Of a stretch of DNA of 64,000 nt, positions 26,839 through 34,961 are shown in pieces. The translations under genes and the position numbers were made by a program. Source of the stretch: OLB4 sp002050165 (GTDB lineage Bacteria > Bacteroidota > Ignavibacteria > Tepidaquicellales > Tepidaquicellaceae). Numbering within the stretch: position 1 is the stretch's first letter; each line of letters starts with the position of its first letter. Under the pieces are notes generated by a model, which was not told the origin of the DNA, searched no databases, and worked only from the letters and a program-made list of their open reading frames with translations. The stretch covers positions 62,001-126,000 of the forward strand of contig SZPC01000008.1 of the NCBI GenBank assembly GCA_030263475.1, given 5' to 3'.

Positions 26839-27804
26839 ATGAAAAAGATAGGAATACTTTTCGGGATGGAAAACACCTTTCCGCCAGCATTTGTTGAACG
26901 CGTAAATCAAAAGCTCGCTGATGAAGGTATTAGAGATATTGTAGCGGAGTTCGTAAAAATTGATAAGGTATTACAGGGACAGTCAGACGAATATGCTGTT
27001 ATAATTGACAGAATATCACAGGACGTTCCATTTTATCGCGGTTATCTAAAAAATGCTGCGATTTCAGGGACTGCCGTTTTAAATAATCCTTTCTGGTGGA
27101 GTGCGGACGACAAGTTTTTTAATAATGCACTTGCAACAAAGATAGGAGTCGCAGTTCCGAAAACTGTATTGCTTCCTTCAAACGAGCATCCGAAAGACAC
27201 CACAACAGAATCGTTCAGGAACCTTGCATTCCCGCTTGCATGGGAAGATATTTTTGAATATATCGGGTGGCCTGCATATTTTAAACCATTTTCCGGTGGT
27301 GGTTGGAAAAACGTATATCAACTTAACGATTCAGAATCCTTCTTCAAAGCATATTCTGAAACAGGCGATCTCGTTATGATGCTTCAGGAAGAGATTAAAT
27401 TTGATGCGTATTTCAGATGTTACTGTATTGACAGGAAGGATGTGAAGATAATGCCATATGAGCCAAGAAATCCGCACCATTTGAGATACGTTGCAGAGTT
27501 TAACCATATACCGAGGGAGTTGCTTGAAAGGATTCACTCTGATGTACTCAAATTAAATAATGCGTTAGGATATGACTTCAACACAGTTGAATTTGCAGTT
27601 CGTGATGGTATTCCTTACGCTATAGATTTTTGTAATCCCGCTCCCGATGCAGAGAAGACATCAGTAGGCGAGGAAAACTTCAACTGGGTAGTTGAAGCCG
27701 CAGCAAATATGGCTGTCAGGCGAGCGAAAGCACACAGAGACGGTCAAAACAATCTTACGTGGGGGAGTTTTGTGAAGGAATTTTCTTCAAATAATAATTC
27801 TTAA
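26839..27804 (+). CDS. ATP-grasp domain protein of the amidoligase-type cluster
   Basis: This 321-residue protein lacks a family name I can give but shows ATP-grasp features: a glycine-rich ATP loop (YFKPFSGGGWKNVY, about residues 152-165), the paired Glu segment LQEEIKFDAYF, and a metal-binding strand YAIDFCNPAPDA near residue 265. ATP-grasp ligases join a carboxylate to an amine through an acylphosphate. The N-terminal 90 residues resemble a pre-ATP-grasp Rossmann-like unit (KKIGILFGME). The neighbouring GATase and GCS2-type genes argue for a shared small-molecule ligation pathway. Confidence 0.78.
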   Translation: MKKIGILFGMENTFPPAFVERVNQKLADEGIRDIVAEFVKIDKVLQGQSDEYAVIIDRISQDVPFYRGYLKNAAISGTAVLNNPFWWSADDKFFNNALATKIGVAVPKTVLLPSNEHPKDTTTESFRNLAFPLAWEDIFEYIGWPAYFKPFSGGGWKNVYQLNDSESFFKAYSETGDLVMMLQEEIKFDAYFRCYCIDRKDVKIMPYEPRNPHHLRYVAEFNHIPRELLERIHSDVLKLNNALGYDFNTVEFAVRDGIPYAIDFCNPAPDAEKTSVGEENFNWVVEAAANMAVRRAKAHRDGQNNLTWGSFVKEFSSNNNS

Positions 27805-27901
27805 GTTCAGTGATTTTTATTAATCAACAAATTTTATCCCGATATAATCCTTTCGTGAGCCCGCAAGGAATTTTGGGGTTAAGACAAAATAAATATTTTT
27901 T

Positions 27902-29017
27902 ATGAGCCCCAAAAAACTTTATACTTTAGGGATAGAAGAAGAATTTCAGTTGGTTCACCCTGAAACGAGGGAATTACATACGCACGTAAACTCAATTTTT
28001 GACGTCGCATCAAAAAAGCCCGGTCAAGAGCTCAAACCTGAAATGCATAAATCTGTGGTTGAAGTTGGAACTCAGATTTGTACTGATATAAAAGATGCGC
28101 GAAAGCAGGTTACCCAAATGAGAAGAGATCTTGCAAACCTTGCAATTGAGAATGATATGAGAATTGCAGCTTCCGGAACGCATCCGTTTTCACATTGGCG
28201 CGATCAGGAAATAACAGACCATCCGAGGTATCACGAGATTGTTAATGAGATGCAGGAAGCGGCCCGGGCGAATTTAATTTTTGGTCTTCACGTTCACGTC
28301 GGGATTGATAACCGTGATGTCGGAATTCATATCATGAATGCAGCGCGATATTTTATCCCTCATATTTTTGCACTTTCTACAAATTCACCGTTTTGGCTGG
28401 GAAGAAATACCGGATTTAAATCGTACAGGGTTAAAGTATTTGATAAATTTCCGCGTACCGGAATTCCTGACTATTTCAGCAGTGTTGCTGAATACGATAA
28501 CTTTGTCAACACTCTGATAAAAACAAACTGCATAGATAACGCAAAAAAAATCTGGTGGGATATCAGGCTACACCCGTTTTTTGAAACGCTCGAATTCCGT
28601 GTATGTGATGTTACAATGAGGATTGATGAAACCATTGCGCTTGCGGCGCTCATACAAGCGGTTGTTGTCAAACTTCATAAACTTATAAAACAAAATCTGG
28701 GATTTAGAATTTACCGCAGGGCATTGATTGCGGAAAATAAGTTCAGGGCATCAAGATACGGCATTGAAGGGAAATTGATTGACTTCGGTAAAACAGAAGA
28801 AGTTCCGTTTATCAGTCTTGCACACGAATTGCTCGAGTTTATTGATGATGTTGTTGATGAACTTGATAGCCGCGAAGAGATAAGTTATATTTTTAAAATT
28901 CTTGAAGATGGTACCGGAGCCGAGAGACAACTGAAAGTTTTTGAAGAAACCGGCGATTTGAAAAAAGTTACAGACTTCATCGTACAGGAAACCCATTACG
29001 GGCTAAACATACTTTAA
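27902..29017 (+). CDS. Carboxylate-amine ligase, YbdK/GCS2 family
   Basis: The 371-residue protein starts with the GCS2 signature TLGIEEEFQLV and has PEMHKSVVEVGT, GTHPFSHW and GLHVHVGI, active-site elements shared with glutamate-cysteine ligase type 2 and YbdK. The family forms gamma-glutamyl-type amide bonds with ATP, YbdK showing weak glutamate-cysteine ligase activity. No glutathione synthetase of the classical type is present, so the second step may be done by one of the ATP-grasp neighbours. The next gene starts five bases after its stop. Confidence 0.9.
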   Translation: MSPKKLYTLGIEEEFQLVHPETRELHTHVNSIFDVASKKPGQELKPEMHKSVVEVGTQICTDIKDARKQVTQMRRDLANLAIENDMRIAASGTHPFSHWRDQEITDHPRYHEIVNEMQEAARANLIFGLHVHVGIDNRDVGIHIMNAARYFIPHIFALSTNSPFWLGRNTGFKSYRVKVFDKFPRTGIPDYFSSVAEYDNFVNTLIKTNCIDNAKKIWWDIRLHPFFETLEFRVCDVTMRIDETIALAALIQAVVVKLHKLIKQNLGFRIYRRALIAENKFRASRYGIEGKLIDFGKTEEVPFISLAHELLEFIDDVVDELDSREEISYIFKILEDGTGAERQLKVFEETGDLKKVTDFIVQETHYGLNIL

Positions 29018-29022
29018 TAATT

Positions 29023-30207
29023 ATGATAAAATCCATTCGGAACAGTTACAATTCGGAATTTACAGTTGAAAAATACGAAAAGTTTGTGAAGTCGCTTAAT
29101 GATGAGTTCGGGATTAATATTGAATTCAGGGTAAGTGAAACTCCCTTTTTTATTGATAAAGACCTGAAAGCGAAAGTTAATTTAGCAATCAGTAATATAA
29201 CTTCACAAATTAAATCGGAAACTTTCCTGTCGAAAATTGATAAAGCGGTTCCGGAAAATTTAAAAGTCCCGAATGAAGTACCATATGCAGATGTGCTCTC
29301 GTTGGATTTTGCAATTTGCAAAGATGAAAGCGGAGAGTTTATACCTAAGCTGATTGAGCTTCAAGGATTCGCGTCACTGTATTTTTATCAGGTACTGCTG
29401 GATCAAAAGTTCAGGGAATTTTTCAATATACCTGAAAATTGCAGGAGTTTGTTCGATGGAATAGATTACGACGAATATTTTAAAATTTTAAATGATGTAA
29501 TTATTGGTGGCGCAGATCCGGAAAATGTTATATTGCTTGAGATAGAACCGGAAAAGCAGAAAACATTTATTGATTTCCTGTGTACCGAAAAATATATCGG
29601 GATTCAATCAGTCTGCATTTCGGATATTGTCAAACAGGGCAATAAATTGTATTACCAGAAAAGCGGAAAGCTTACACCAATTGAGCGAATTTACAATCGG
29701 GTAATTTTTGATGAACTGTTGAAACGACCGGATATCAAATACGACTTTAAGTTTCAGGACGATCTCGATGTACGATTTGTTGCACATCCAAATTGGTTTT
29801 TCAAAATAAGTAAGTATGCGTTACCGTTCCTTTCCGGAGTTTATGTTCCGGAAACAAAATTTTTACATCAGGTTACAGAAATTCCCAATGATTTGGAAAA
29901 CTACATACTCAAGCCGTTATTTTCATTTGCAGGATCAGGAGTGAAATATGATATAATTCTCGATGAACTTAAAGCAATAACGGATAAAGAAAACTATATT
30001 CTCCAGAAAAAAGTAAACTACGAACCGTTGATACAAACACCGGATATCCCCGCCAAAGCAGAACTCCGGATACTGATGGTTTACTTTAACGGGGATTACA
30101 TTCCGTTGAATAATCTCGTAAGATTAAGCAAAGGAAAAATGATGGGTGTGGATTTCAATAAAGATAAATCCTGGGTCGGGTCAAGTATCGCTTACTTTGA
30201 AACCTGA
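29023..30207 (+). CDS. Uncharacterised ATP-grasp-like protein, last gene of the amidoligase-type cluster
   Basis: I do not recognise a named family for this 394-residue protein. The C-terminal 110 residues look ATP-grasp-like: YILKPLFSFAGSGVKYD resembles an ATP-binding glycine loop, YILQKKV the adenine-side strand, and AELRILMVYFNGDYIP the acidic strand. The first 250 residues contain a possible substrate domain with LIELQGFASLYFYQ. It follows the GCS2-type ligase by five bases and its end overlaps the convergent small gene by 16 bases. The enzymatic assignment is inference. Confidence 0.65.
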   Translation: MIKSIRNSYNSEFTVEKYEKFVKSLNDEFGINIEFRVSETPFFIDKDLKAKVNLAISNITSQIKSETFLSKIDKAVPENLKVPNEVPYADVLSLDFAICKDESGEFIPKLIELQGFASLYFYQVLLDQKFREFFNIPENCRSLFDGIDYDEYFKILNDVIIGGADPENVILLEIEPEKQKTFIDFLCTEKYIGIQSVCISDIVKQGNKLYYQKSGKLTPIERIYNRVIFDELLKRPDIKYDFKFQDDLDVRFVAHPNWFFKISKYALPFLSGVYVPETKFLHQVTEIPNDLENYILKPLFSFAGSGVKYDIILDELKAITDKENYILQKKVNYEPLIQTPDIPAKAELRILMVYFNGDYIPLNNLVRLSKGKMMGVDFNKDKSWVGSSIAYFET

Positions 30208-30398
30208 TTTAACCACCTTATCTGTAAATTTAACTCCTGCGAAGTAATTATCTCGGGTTTTCCTTTTCTTAAATCTTGCCGCCGGATTTCCGATTTTATG
30301 ACCTCACTTAACATATTGAATACCGATGTGTCTAATTCAATTTCGATTTCACCATTGTCTGTGATTACGGTGATTTTTTGATTTGTAGTCTCTCCCAT
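30192..30398 (-). CDS. Small hypothetical protein, 68 residues
   Basis: The likely product starts at ATG 30398 (MGETTNQKITVITDNGEIE). The frame is open 59 codons further upstream, but that part encodes a very Phe/Leu-rich segment from AT-rich DNA and is probably not translated. The protein is soluble and charged, with no motif I know. Its last 16 bases overlap the end of the ATP-grasp-like gene on the other strand. No Shine-Dalgarno is visible. Confidence 0.5.
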   Translation of the reverse strand: MGETTNQKITVITDNGEIEIELDTSVFNMLSEVIKSEIRRQDLRKGKPEIITSQELNLQIRWLNQVSK

Positions 30399-30548
30399 AA
30401 AAAAATTTTTTTGACAAATATAGAAGAGAAAGAGAAGATTCTTATGGAGAAATATCTTAAAAGGTACGAACAGAAATAAGCAAACTAAGAAAAAACGTAA
30501 ATAAATAATTAAAAATCCAATTAAACGAAAATAATAAACCCGGAAACG

Positions 30549-30583
30549 TAAAAAACCCGAAAGGTTAAAACTCACTTTCGGGT
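30549..30583 (-). terminator. Intrinsic terminator downstream of dps
   Basis: ACCCGAAAG (30555-30563) and CTTTCGGGT (30575-30583) form a 9-bp stem with an 11-base loop. On the minus strand the stem runs into a short T-run (complement of the A-run at 30551-30555). It lies 34 bases past the dps stop codon. Confidence 0.8.
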
Positions 30584-30616
30584 GTAAATTAGAAATTTAA
30601 CATAAGTGCTTAAAAC

Positions 30617-31084
30617 TCAAGCCTGGCTTGACCTGAGCATCCATGAAGTTTTTTCGTGAATCTGCGCCCGTTGAGTAAGCAAATCAACTGTCGGGTCATC
30701 ACCGGCCTCGGAAGCAATAGTGATTCCGCTTTTAGCAACTTTTGCTACACCTTCGTTGTCAATTGCAAGTACCTTTATCATTTCATCAGCTGATAATGAT
30801 TCTTTTGATTCTTTTATGTTGGACAATTCTGAGAATTCCATGAATGAACCCGGCGCTTTGGCGCCAAGAGTCGTGATTCTTTCCGCGATCTCGTCTATTG
30901 CGGTTGCCAGAGCGGTATATTGTTCTTCAAACATTTTGTGGAGCTCATAAAACCGTGGCCCTTTAACATTCCAGTGAAAGTTCTGGGTTTTTAAATATAG
31001 CATATATGAATCCGCCAGAAGAACCGATAGGTTTTTGCAAATCTGTTCCCTCTGTTCGCGGGAAATGTCAATGTCAACTTCCAT
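30617..31084 (-). CDS. dps: Dps-family ferritin-like DNA-protection protein
   Basis: The 155-residue protein stores iron and shields DNA from peroxide as a 12-mer. The inter-subunit ferroxidase ligands are all present: His37 (QNFHWNV), His49, Asp64 and Glu68 (DEIAERI), with the spacing seen in Dps (12, 15 and 4 residues). It has a strong Shine-Dalgarno (AAGGAG) before the ATG, unusual in this window, which suits a highly translated stress protein. It follows a MoxR/ChlI-like ATPase gene by 21 bases and ends at an intrinsic terminator. Confidence 0.94.
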   Translation of the reverse strand: MEVDIDISREQREQICKNLSVLLADSYMLYLKTQNFHWNVKGPRFYELHKMFEEQYTALATAIDEIAERITTLGAKAPGSFMEFSELSNIKESKESLSADEMIKVLAIDNEGVAKVAKSGITIASEAGDDPTVDLLTQRAQIHEKTSWMLRSSQA

Positions 31085-31105
31085 TTTTAACTCCTTAATT
31101 TAAAT

Positions 31106-32617
31106 TTATTTGAAAAACTCTTCTTCGATATCATCAAATCCTGAACCTGATCTGAACATACTTCCGACCATATCTTTATATGAAGTAACCGATTCGAGCT
31201 CATCTTTGGCTATTTTTGAATTTTGGTGAAGCCCGTCAAGAACAAATTCCATCAGCGATGCAAGTTCAAGATCCGATTCGTAATAGTTTTGATAACTACT
31301 TACAAACTTTTTCAAACCGTTTACTTTACAAAGTTCTCGATAGTAATCTTCGAACTTCATTGAATCGGATAATGTAATCGTTCCACCATCCTGAAACCAT
31401 TCTACAATGTCGCTGTATTCATCACGAAGTCTTGATTCATTTTGTTTTCGTTTTTTCAGCGGGTCCGGGAAATACTTTTTATAAACCTCCCGAACGGATT
31501 TTGATATTATTGCTTTAGCGACTTTAACCGCGCCTTCCTGTTCTCCTTCGAATACGAGTTCGATTTTACCGGTGATGCCAGGGATAATTGAATTGAGATC
31601 CGAAATTCTCGGCATTACAATGTTGCTCCGGTTTATCAAAGCCCTCCTCTCGGCGTTACTGATGAGGTTTTCAATTGAGGAAATTGTCAATCGGGCGCTA
31701 ACCCCCGATTTCTGATCCACATATTCACTTTGTCTCGCCTGAAATGCTGACATCTCGATGATCTCCTTGAAATAGTGGGGAATGATTACTTTTGATTTAT
31801 CGTTTCTGTTTACCCAAGACTCTGACTCCGTTATCGATATCCCGTCTTCAAGTTTGCGCGGATAATGAGTAATTATCTGTGAATCTATTCTGTCTTTTAG
31901 CGGTGTGATTATATTCCCGCGATTTGTATAATCTTCCGGATTTGCAGTGAACACGATTAAAACATCAAGCGGGATTCTGATATTAAAGCCGCGAATCTGA
32001 ATATCTTTTTCCTGAAGTATGTTTAACAACCCTACCTGTATTCTCGGTTGAAGATCTGGCAATTCGTTTATCACGAATATGCCGCGGTTAGTTCTCGGAA
32101 TAATCCCAAAGTGTATAGCTCCCTCATGTGAGTAGTGTAGGCGTTGGTTTGCAGCTTTGATAGGATCAATATCACCGATTAAATCTGCGATATTAACATC
32201 GGGAGTTGCAAGCTTTTCACCGTAACGTTGCGAACGATGTATCCATTCAATTTCGGTCTCATCGCCCATTTCATTCACCATATCAACCGCATACTTCGAA
32301 ATCGGGTTGAAGGGGTTATCGTTAATCTCAGATCCTTTTATAATTGGGATGAATTCATCGAGAAGTTCGGGGAGTAACCGAGCAATGCGGGTTTTCGCCT
32401 GTCCGCGTAAACCAAGTAATATGAAATCATGCCGGGCAAGGAGAGCGTTTTGAATTGCAGGAATTACTGTCTCATTATATCCGATAATATCTCTGAATAT
32501 TTCCTCTTTATCGTTGATTTTTGAAATCAGGTTTGACCTTATTTCGTCTTTTACGGACAAGACATTGTACCCGGATTCCTTTAATCCTGCTATCGTTTTG
32601 ATTGACACTAAATCCAT
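31106..32617 (-). CDS. MoxR/magnesium-chelatase-I-like AAA+ ATPase
   Basis: The 503-residue protein has a Walker A-like GLRGQAKTRIARL, a Walker B region GIFVINELPDL (Asn where most AAA+ proteins have Asp, as I recall for this subfamily), sensor 1 FTANPEDYTNRG and the ChlI-like LKDRIDSQIITHYP. Relatives work with a VWA-domain partner to remodel proteins; none is next to it here. The C-terminal 150 residues are helical and unassigned. Dps follows by 21 bases and a CBS-domain gene precedes it by 61 bases. Confidence 0.85.
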   Translation of the reverse strand: MDLVSIKTIAGLKESGYNVLSVKDEIRSNLISKINDKEEIFRDIIGYNETVIPAIQNALLARHDFILLGLRGQAKTRIARLLPELLDEFIPIIKGSEINDNPFNPISKYAVDMVNEMGDETEIEWIHRSQRYGEKLATPDVNIADLIGDIDPIKAANQRLHYSHEGAIHFGIIPRTNRGIFVINELPDLQPRIQVGLLNILQEKDIQIRGFNIRIPLDVLIVFTANPEDYTNRGNIITPLKDRIDSQIITHYPRKLEDGISITESESWVNRNDKSKVIIPHYFKEIIEMSAFQARQSEYVDQKSGVSARLTISSIENLISNAERRALINRSNIVMPRISDLNSIIPGITGKIELVFEGEQEGAVKVAKAIISKSVREVYKKYFPDPLKKRKQNESRLRDEYSDIVEWFQDGGTITLSDSMKFEDYYRELCKVNGLKKFVSSYQNYYESDLELASLMEFVLDGLHQNSKIAKDELESVTSYKDMVGSMFRSGSGFDDIEEEFFK

Positions 32618-32678
32618 CGAAATGTAATTGGGGTATTTTTAGAATGTAACAATAAAGTCAGGCAATAAATTCAATTTT

Positions 32679-33110
32679 TTAACCCGAGTACTGAATGTAA
32701 AAATTCAGCATTTCAATTTTCTCTTCTTTTTCATTCAATATATCAACGAGTAAATCCCTCATTGAAACCATTCCGAGAAGCTCAGTACCTTCCCTGACCG
32801 GCAGGTGACGGATGTTCTCCTGTTTCATTATTTTCAATCCGTAATCGGGAGTATCATGAGATTCAACTACAATGACGGTTTTTGTCATTATATCTCCAAC
32901 CTTTGTTTGAGACATATCGAGGCTTTTTACAACGCACCGCCTGATAATGTCTCGTTCGGATATTATGCCTGACAAATTGTTTTTTTCGCTGATGACCGGA
33001 AGCGCGCCAATGTTGTGGATATCCATATAGGTTGCAGCCTGAAGTACTGTCATGTCCGGCTTTACAAAATATAACCTCTGATCAGCGATTAACTCCTTTA
33101 AGGTACGCAT
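32679..33110 (-). CDS. CBS-domain pair protein
   Basis: The 143-residue cytoplasmic protein is built of two CBS domains (VLQAATYMDIHNIGALPVI...GIISERDIIR, then KIMKQENIRHLPVREG...GMVSMRDLL). Such stand-alone pairs bind adenine nucleotides and sense energy state. A Shine-Dalgarno-like AAAGGGGG precedes the ATG. It sits upstream of the AAA+ ATPase and dps on the same strand, so it may belong to a stress-related group; the target is unknown. Confidence 0.92.
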   Translation of the reverse strand: MRTLKELIADQRLYFVKPDMTVLQAATYMDIHNIGALPVISEKNNLSGIISERDIIRRCVVKSLDMSQTKVGDIMTKTVIVVESHDTPDYGLKIMKQENIRHLPVREGTELLGMVSMRDLLVDILNEKEEKIEMLNFYIQYSG

Positions 33111-33174
33111 GATGATCCCCCTTTTTATTGCAAACTACAAAATTATTTGATATAACTCAAGGTGTGTGTGAAAA

Positions 33175-33429
33175 TTAAGATGTAATAATTTTTCGTTCGG
33201 TAAATACTTCATTTATTTCCAAATCCTCTATGCTGTCCGGTTTATAGTATTCGATAATTTCAATGAGATTTTCTTTAGCGCGTGTAAAAATGTTGCGGAT
33301 GTCAATATTTGAGTAATTAACCAGAAAGATTATTACAAAGAAATGAATTACGACAGAATACCAAATGGCGACGTAGTTCCGTTGAACCTGATGGTGCCTG
33401 AGTTTCGGTATCAGTTCAGGGTTGTTCAC
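33175..33429 (-). CDS. Small single-pass membrane protein
   Basis: This 84-residue protein of unknown function has one hydrophobic helix at about residues 20-38 between a basic N-terminus (KLRHHQVQR) and an acidic C-terminal tail (IEDLEINEVF). The likely topology puts the acidic tail outside. The start is GTG at 33429. It lies alone between the CBS-domain gene and the Yip1 gene. The length and charge pattern support a real gene, with moderate certainty. Confidence 0.5.
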   Translation of the reverse strand: MNNPELIPKLRHHQVQRNYVAIWYSVVIHFFVIIFLVNYSNIDIRNIFTRAKENLIEIIEYYKPDSIEDLEINEVFTERKIITS

Positions 33430-33562
33430 TTCTTACGCTTGTAAAATTATTGTTTTCAAAAAATGACTATACGATAACATCGTCTCCTGGAAAGTTCAGT
33501 ACTGAGATTAAATTCAGTATTGCTGTTTCCGTTTGCACAATTTTTTAACGTGTTGATACAAA

Positions 33563-34366
33563 TCAGAACATACTGCCAAATACTACAGTGAATAGAGCTA
33601 CAAAAATCAACCATACAATCCATAAACCGAAAACCAATCCATAAGATTTCCCGGTGGAAATATTCCCGATTTTAACCAAACCAATCGAAATTACAACATA
33701 AGCCCAAATGGTAAAAGCATCTATGCTTGAAAGAATACTGTAACCAATATCACCTGCAGAGCTTTTATTTATCAATAAAGCCGGACTAATAGTTTTAATT
33801 TCACCGAGCATTAATGAAATTGCAATTGAAACAATTCCACCGATTGCGGTAATAATCGAAGCACTTCCAACGACATTCAGTATATTTTGGAAAGACATAT
33901 CAGATTTAAAGATTTTCATGCCGATGAACAGAGCTAATGACAGAACGAAGAAAACTGCAATTACAAAAATGGTTGAACTTGCATAACTCGTAATTTTAAA
34001 CAAAATGCTTTCGGGGTTAGTGAATTTTTTCTGCATTTCGAGCGCCTGATCAGCCTGCTCTCTTGTGATTTCGCCTGACTTGATTTGTTCTTCGAGTTTT
34101 GTTCTAGTCTTTTCAAGCGATTCATCCATTTTTTTTTGAATTAATTCAGGATTTTGAAAAGATAAGAAAATGCTTATTCCATTTAGAATTAATACTATCA
34201 GAATAGGAATTAACCAATAGTTAGCCGGTCTTGAAATTGCCATCTCACTATAAGTCTCCCCGGGTGAAGATAAAACTCCTGAAATAATATCTCCGGCTGA
34301 CATCTTCGGTAAAAGCGCATCTGGTGTGTGTTCCGATTGACGGATGTTTTGATTATTTTCTTCCAT
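33563..34366 (-). CDS. Yip1-domain membrane protein
   Basis: The 267-residue protein begins with SAGDIISGVLSSPGETYSEMA, typical of bacterial YIP1-domain proteins, followed by five or so TM helices. Between TM1 and TM2 lies a charged helical hairpin (about residues 75-110, KKMDESLEKTRTKLEEQIK) likely to form a coiled coil. Function is unknown in bacteria. A Shine-Dalgarno (AGGAG) precedes the ATG, and nadD ends two bases upstream, so it ends the long minus-strand run that starts at accC. Confidence 0.82.
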   Translation of the reverse strand: MEENNQNIRQSEHTPDALLPKMSAGDIISGVLSSPGETYSEMAISRPANYWLIPILIVLILNGISIFLSFQNPELIQKKMDESLEKTRTKLEEQIKSGEITREQADQALEMQKKFTNPESILFKITSYASSTIFVIAVFFVLSLALFIGMKIFKSDMSFQNILNVVGSASIITAIGGIVSIAISLMLGEIKTISPALLINKSSAGDIGYSILSSIDAFTIWAYVVISIGLVKIGNISTGKSYGLVFGLWIVWLIFVALFTVVFGSMF

Positions 34367-34368
34367 TA

Positions 34369-34950
34369 TTATCTCCTATACAAATTATTTTTATTAATGT
34401 AATTTTCTACCTGCGGGCTGACAAGATATCTTACACTTTTACGCTCTTTAATCCTTTGTCTAATCTGAGTTGAAGAAAGTTCAATATTTGTTACTTTTAC
34501 GAAATCAGCGGGGATGATTTCAGATGATTTTCGGGGATGCATTTTAACCCCGCCCCGGTTCATCACAACAAGTTTTGCGAGCTCTAAAATTTGTTTGTAC
34601 TCGTGCCACTTTCTGAATTGGTTATATTGGTCGGCACCGATTATGAGCTTTAGTTTGTTGCCGGCATGGGAGTTTGCCAATTCCCTTATTGTATTTATAG
34701 TATATGTAACCTTTCCTGCATGCTTAGATTCGATGTTGGATACAGAAAAAATCACATCGGTAAAAGTTTTCTTACACATTTCAAACCTGTGAATCGGATC
34801 CGGTAAACTTTCATTGTCTTTTAATGGTGAGATTGAGGAAGGTATTACGATTATCTTGTCAACGTTGGTTTGTTCAAAGACATCCCGCGCCGCAATGTAA
34901 TGTGCTACATGTGGCGGATTAAATGAACCACCGAAAATACCATAGATCAT
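34369..34950 (-). CDS. nadD: Nicotinate-nucleotide adenylyltransferase
   Basis: This 193-residue enzyme adenylates nicotinate mononucleotide in NAD synthesis. It shows the nucleotidyltransferase motif GGSFNPPHVAH (residues 6-16, HxxH-type), IIGADQYNQFRKWHEY and the C-terminal SSTQIRQRI. It sits between a glycosyltransferase and the Yip1 gene, tightly spaced on both sides (11 and 2 bases), so a housekeeping NAD gene is carried in a surface-glycan operon. Confidence 0.95.
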   Translation of the reverse strand: MIYGIFGGSFNPPHVAHYIAARDVFEQTNVDKIIVIPSSISPLKDNESLPDPIHRFEMCKKTFTDVIFSVSNIESKHAGKVTYTINTIRELANSHAGNKLKLIIGADQYNQFRKWHEYKQILELAKLVVMNRGGVKMHPRKSSEIIPADFVKVTNIELSSTQIRQRIKERKSVRYLVSPQVENYINKNNLYRR

Positions 34951-34961
34951 GTTATTAAATG

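Noticed and set aside
30192..30207. Frameshift at the end of the ATP-grasp-like gene
   Set aside because: The 16-base overlap with the convergent gene is simple stop-codon overlap; both frames end normally.
30399..30575. Upstream extension of the 68-residue protein gene
   Set aside because: The added segment is Phe/Leu-rich from AT-rich DNA and overlaps the dps terminator; a start at 30398 is more likely.
33490..33525. Inverted repeat TACTGA/TCAGTA after the Yip1 gene as a terminator
   Set aside because: The stem is only about six base pairs and no T-run follows on the minus strand.
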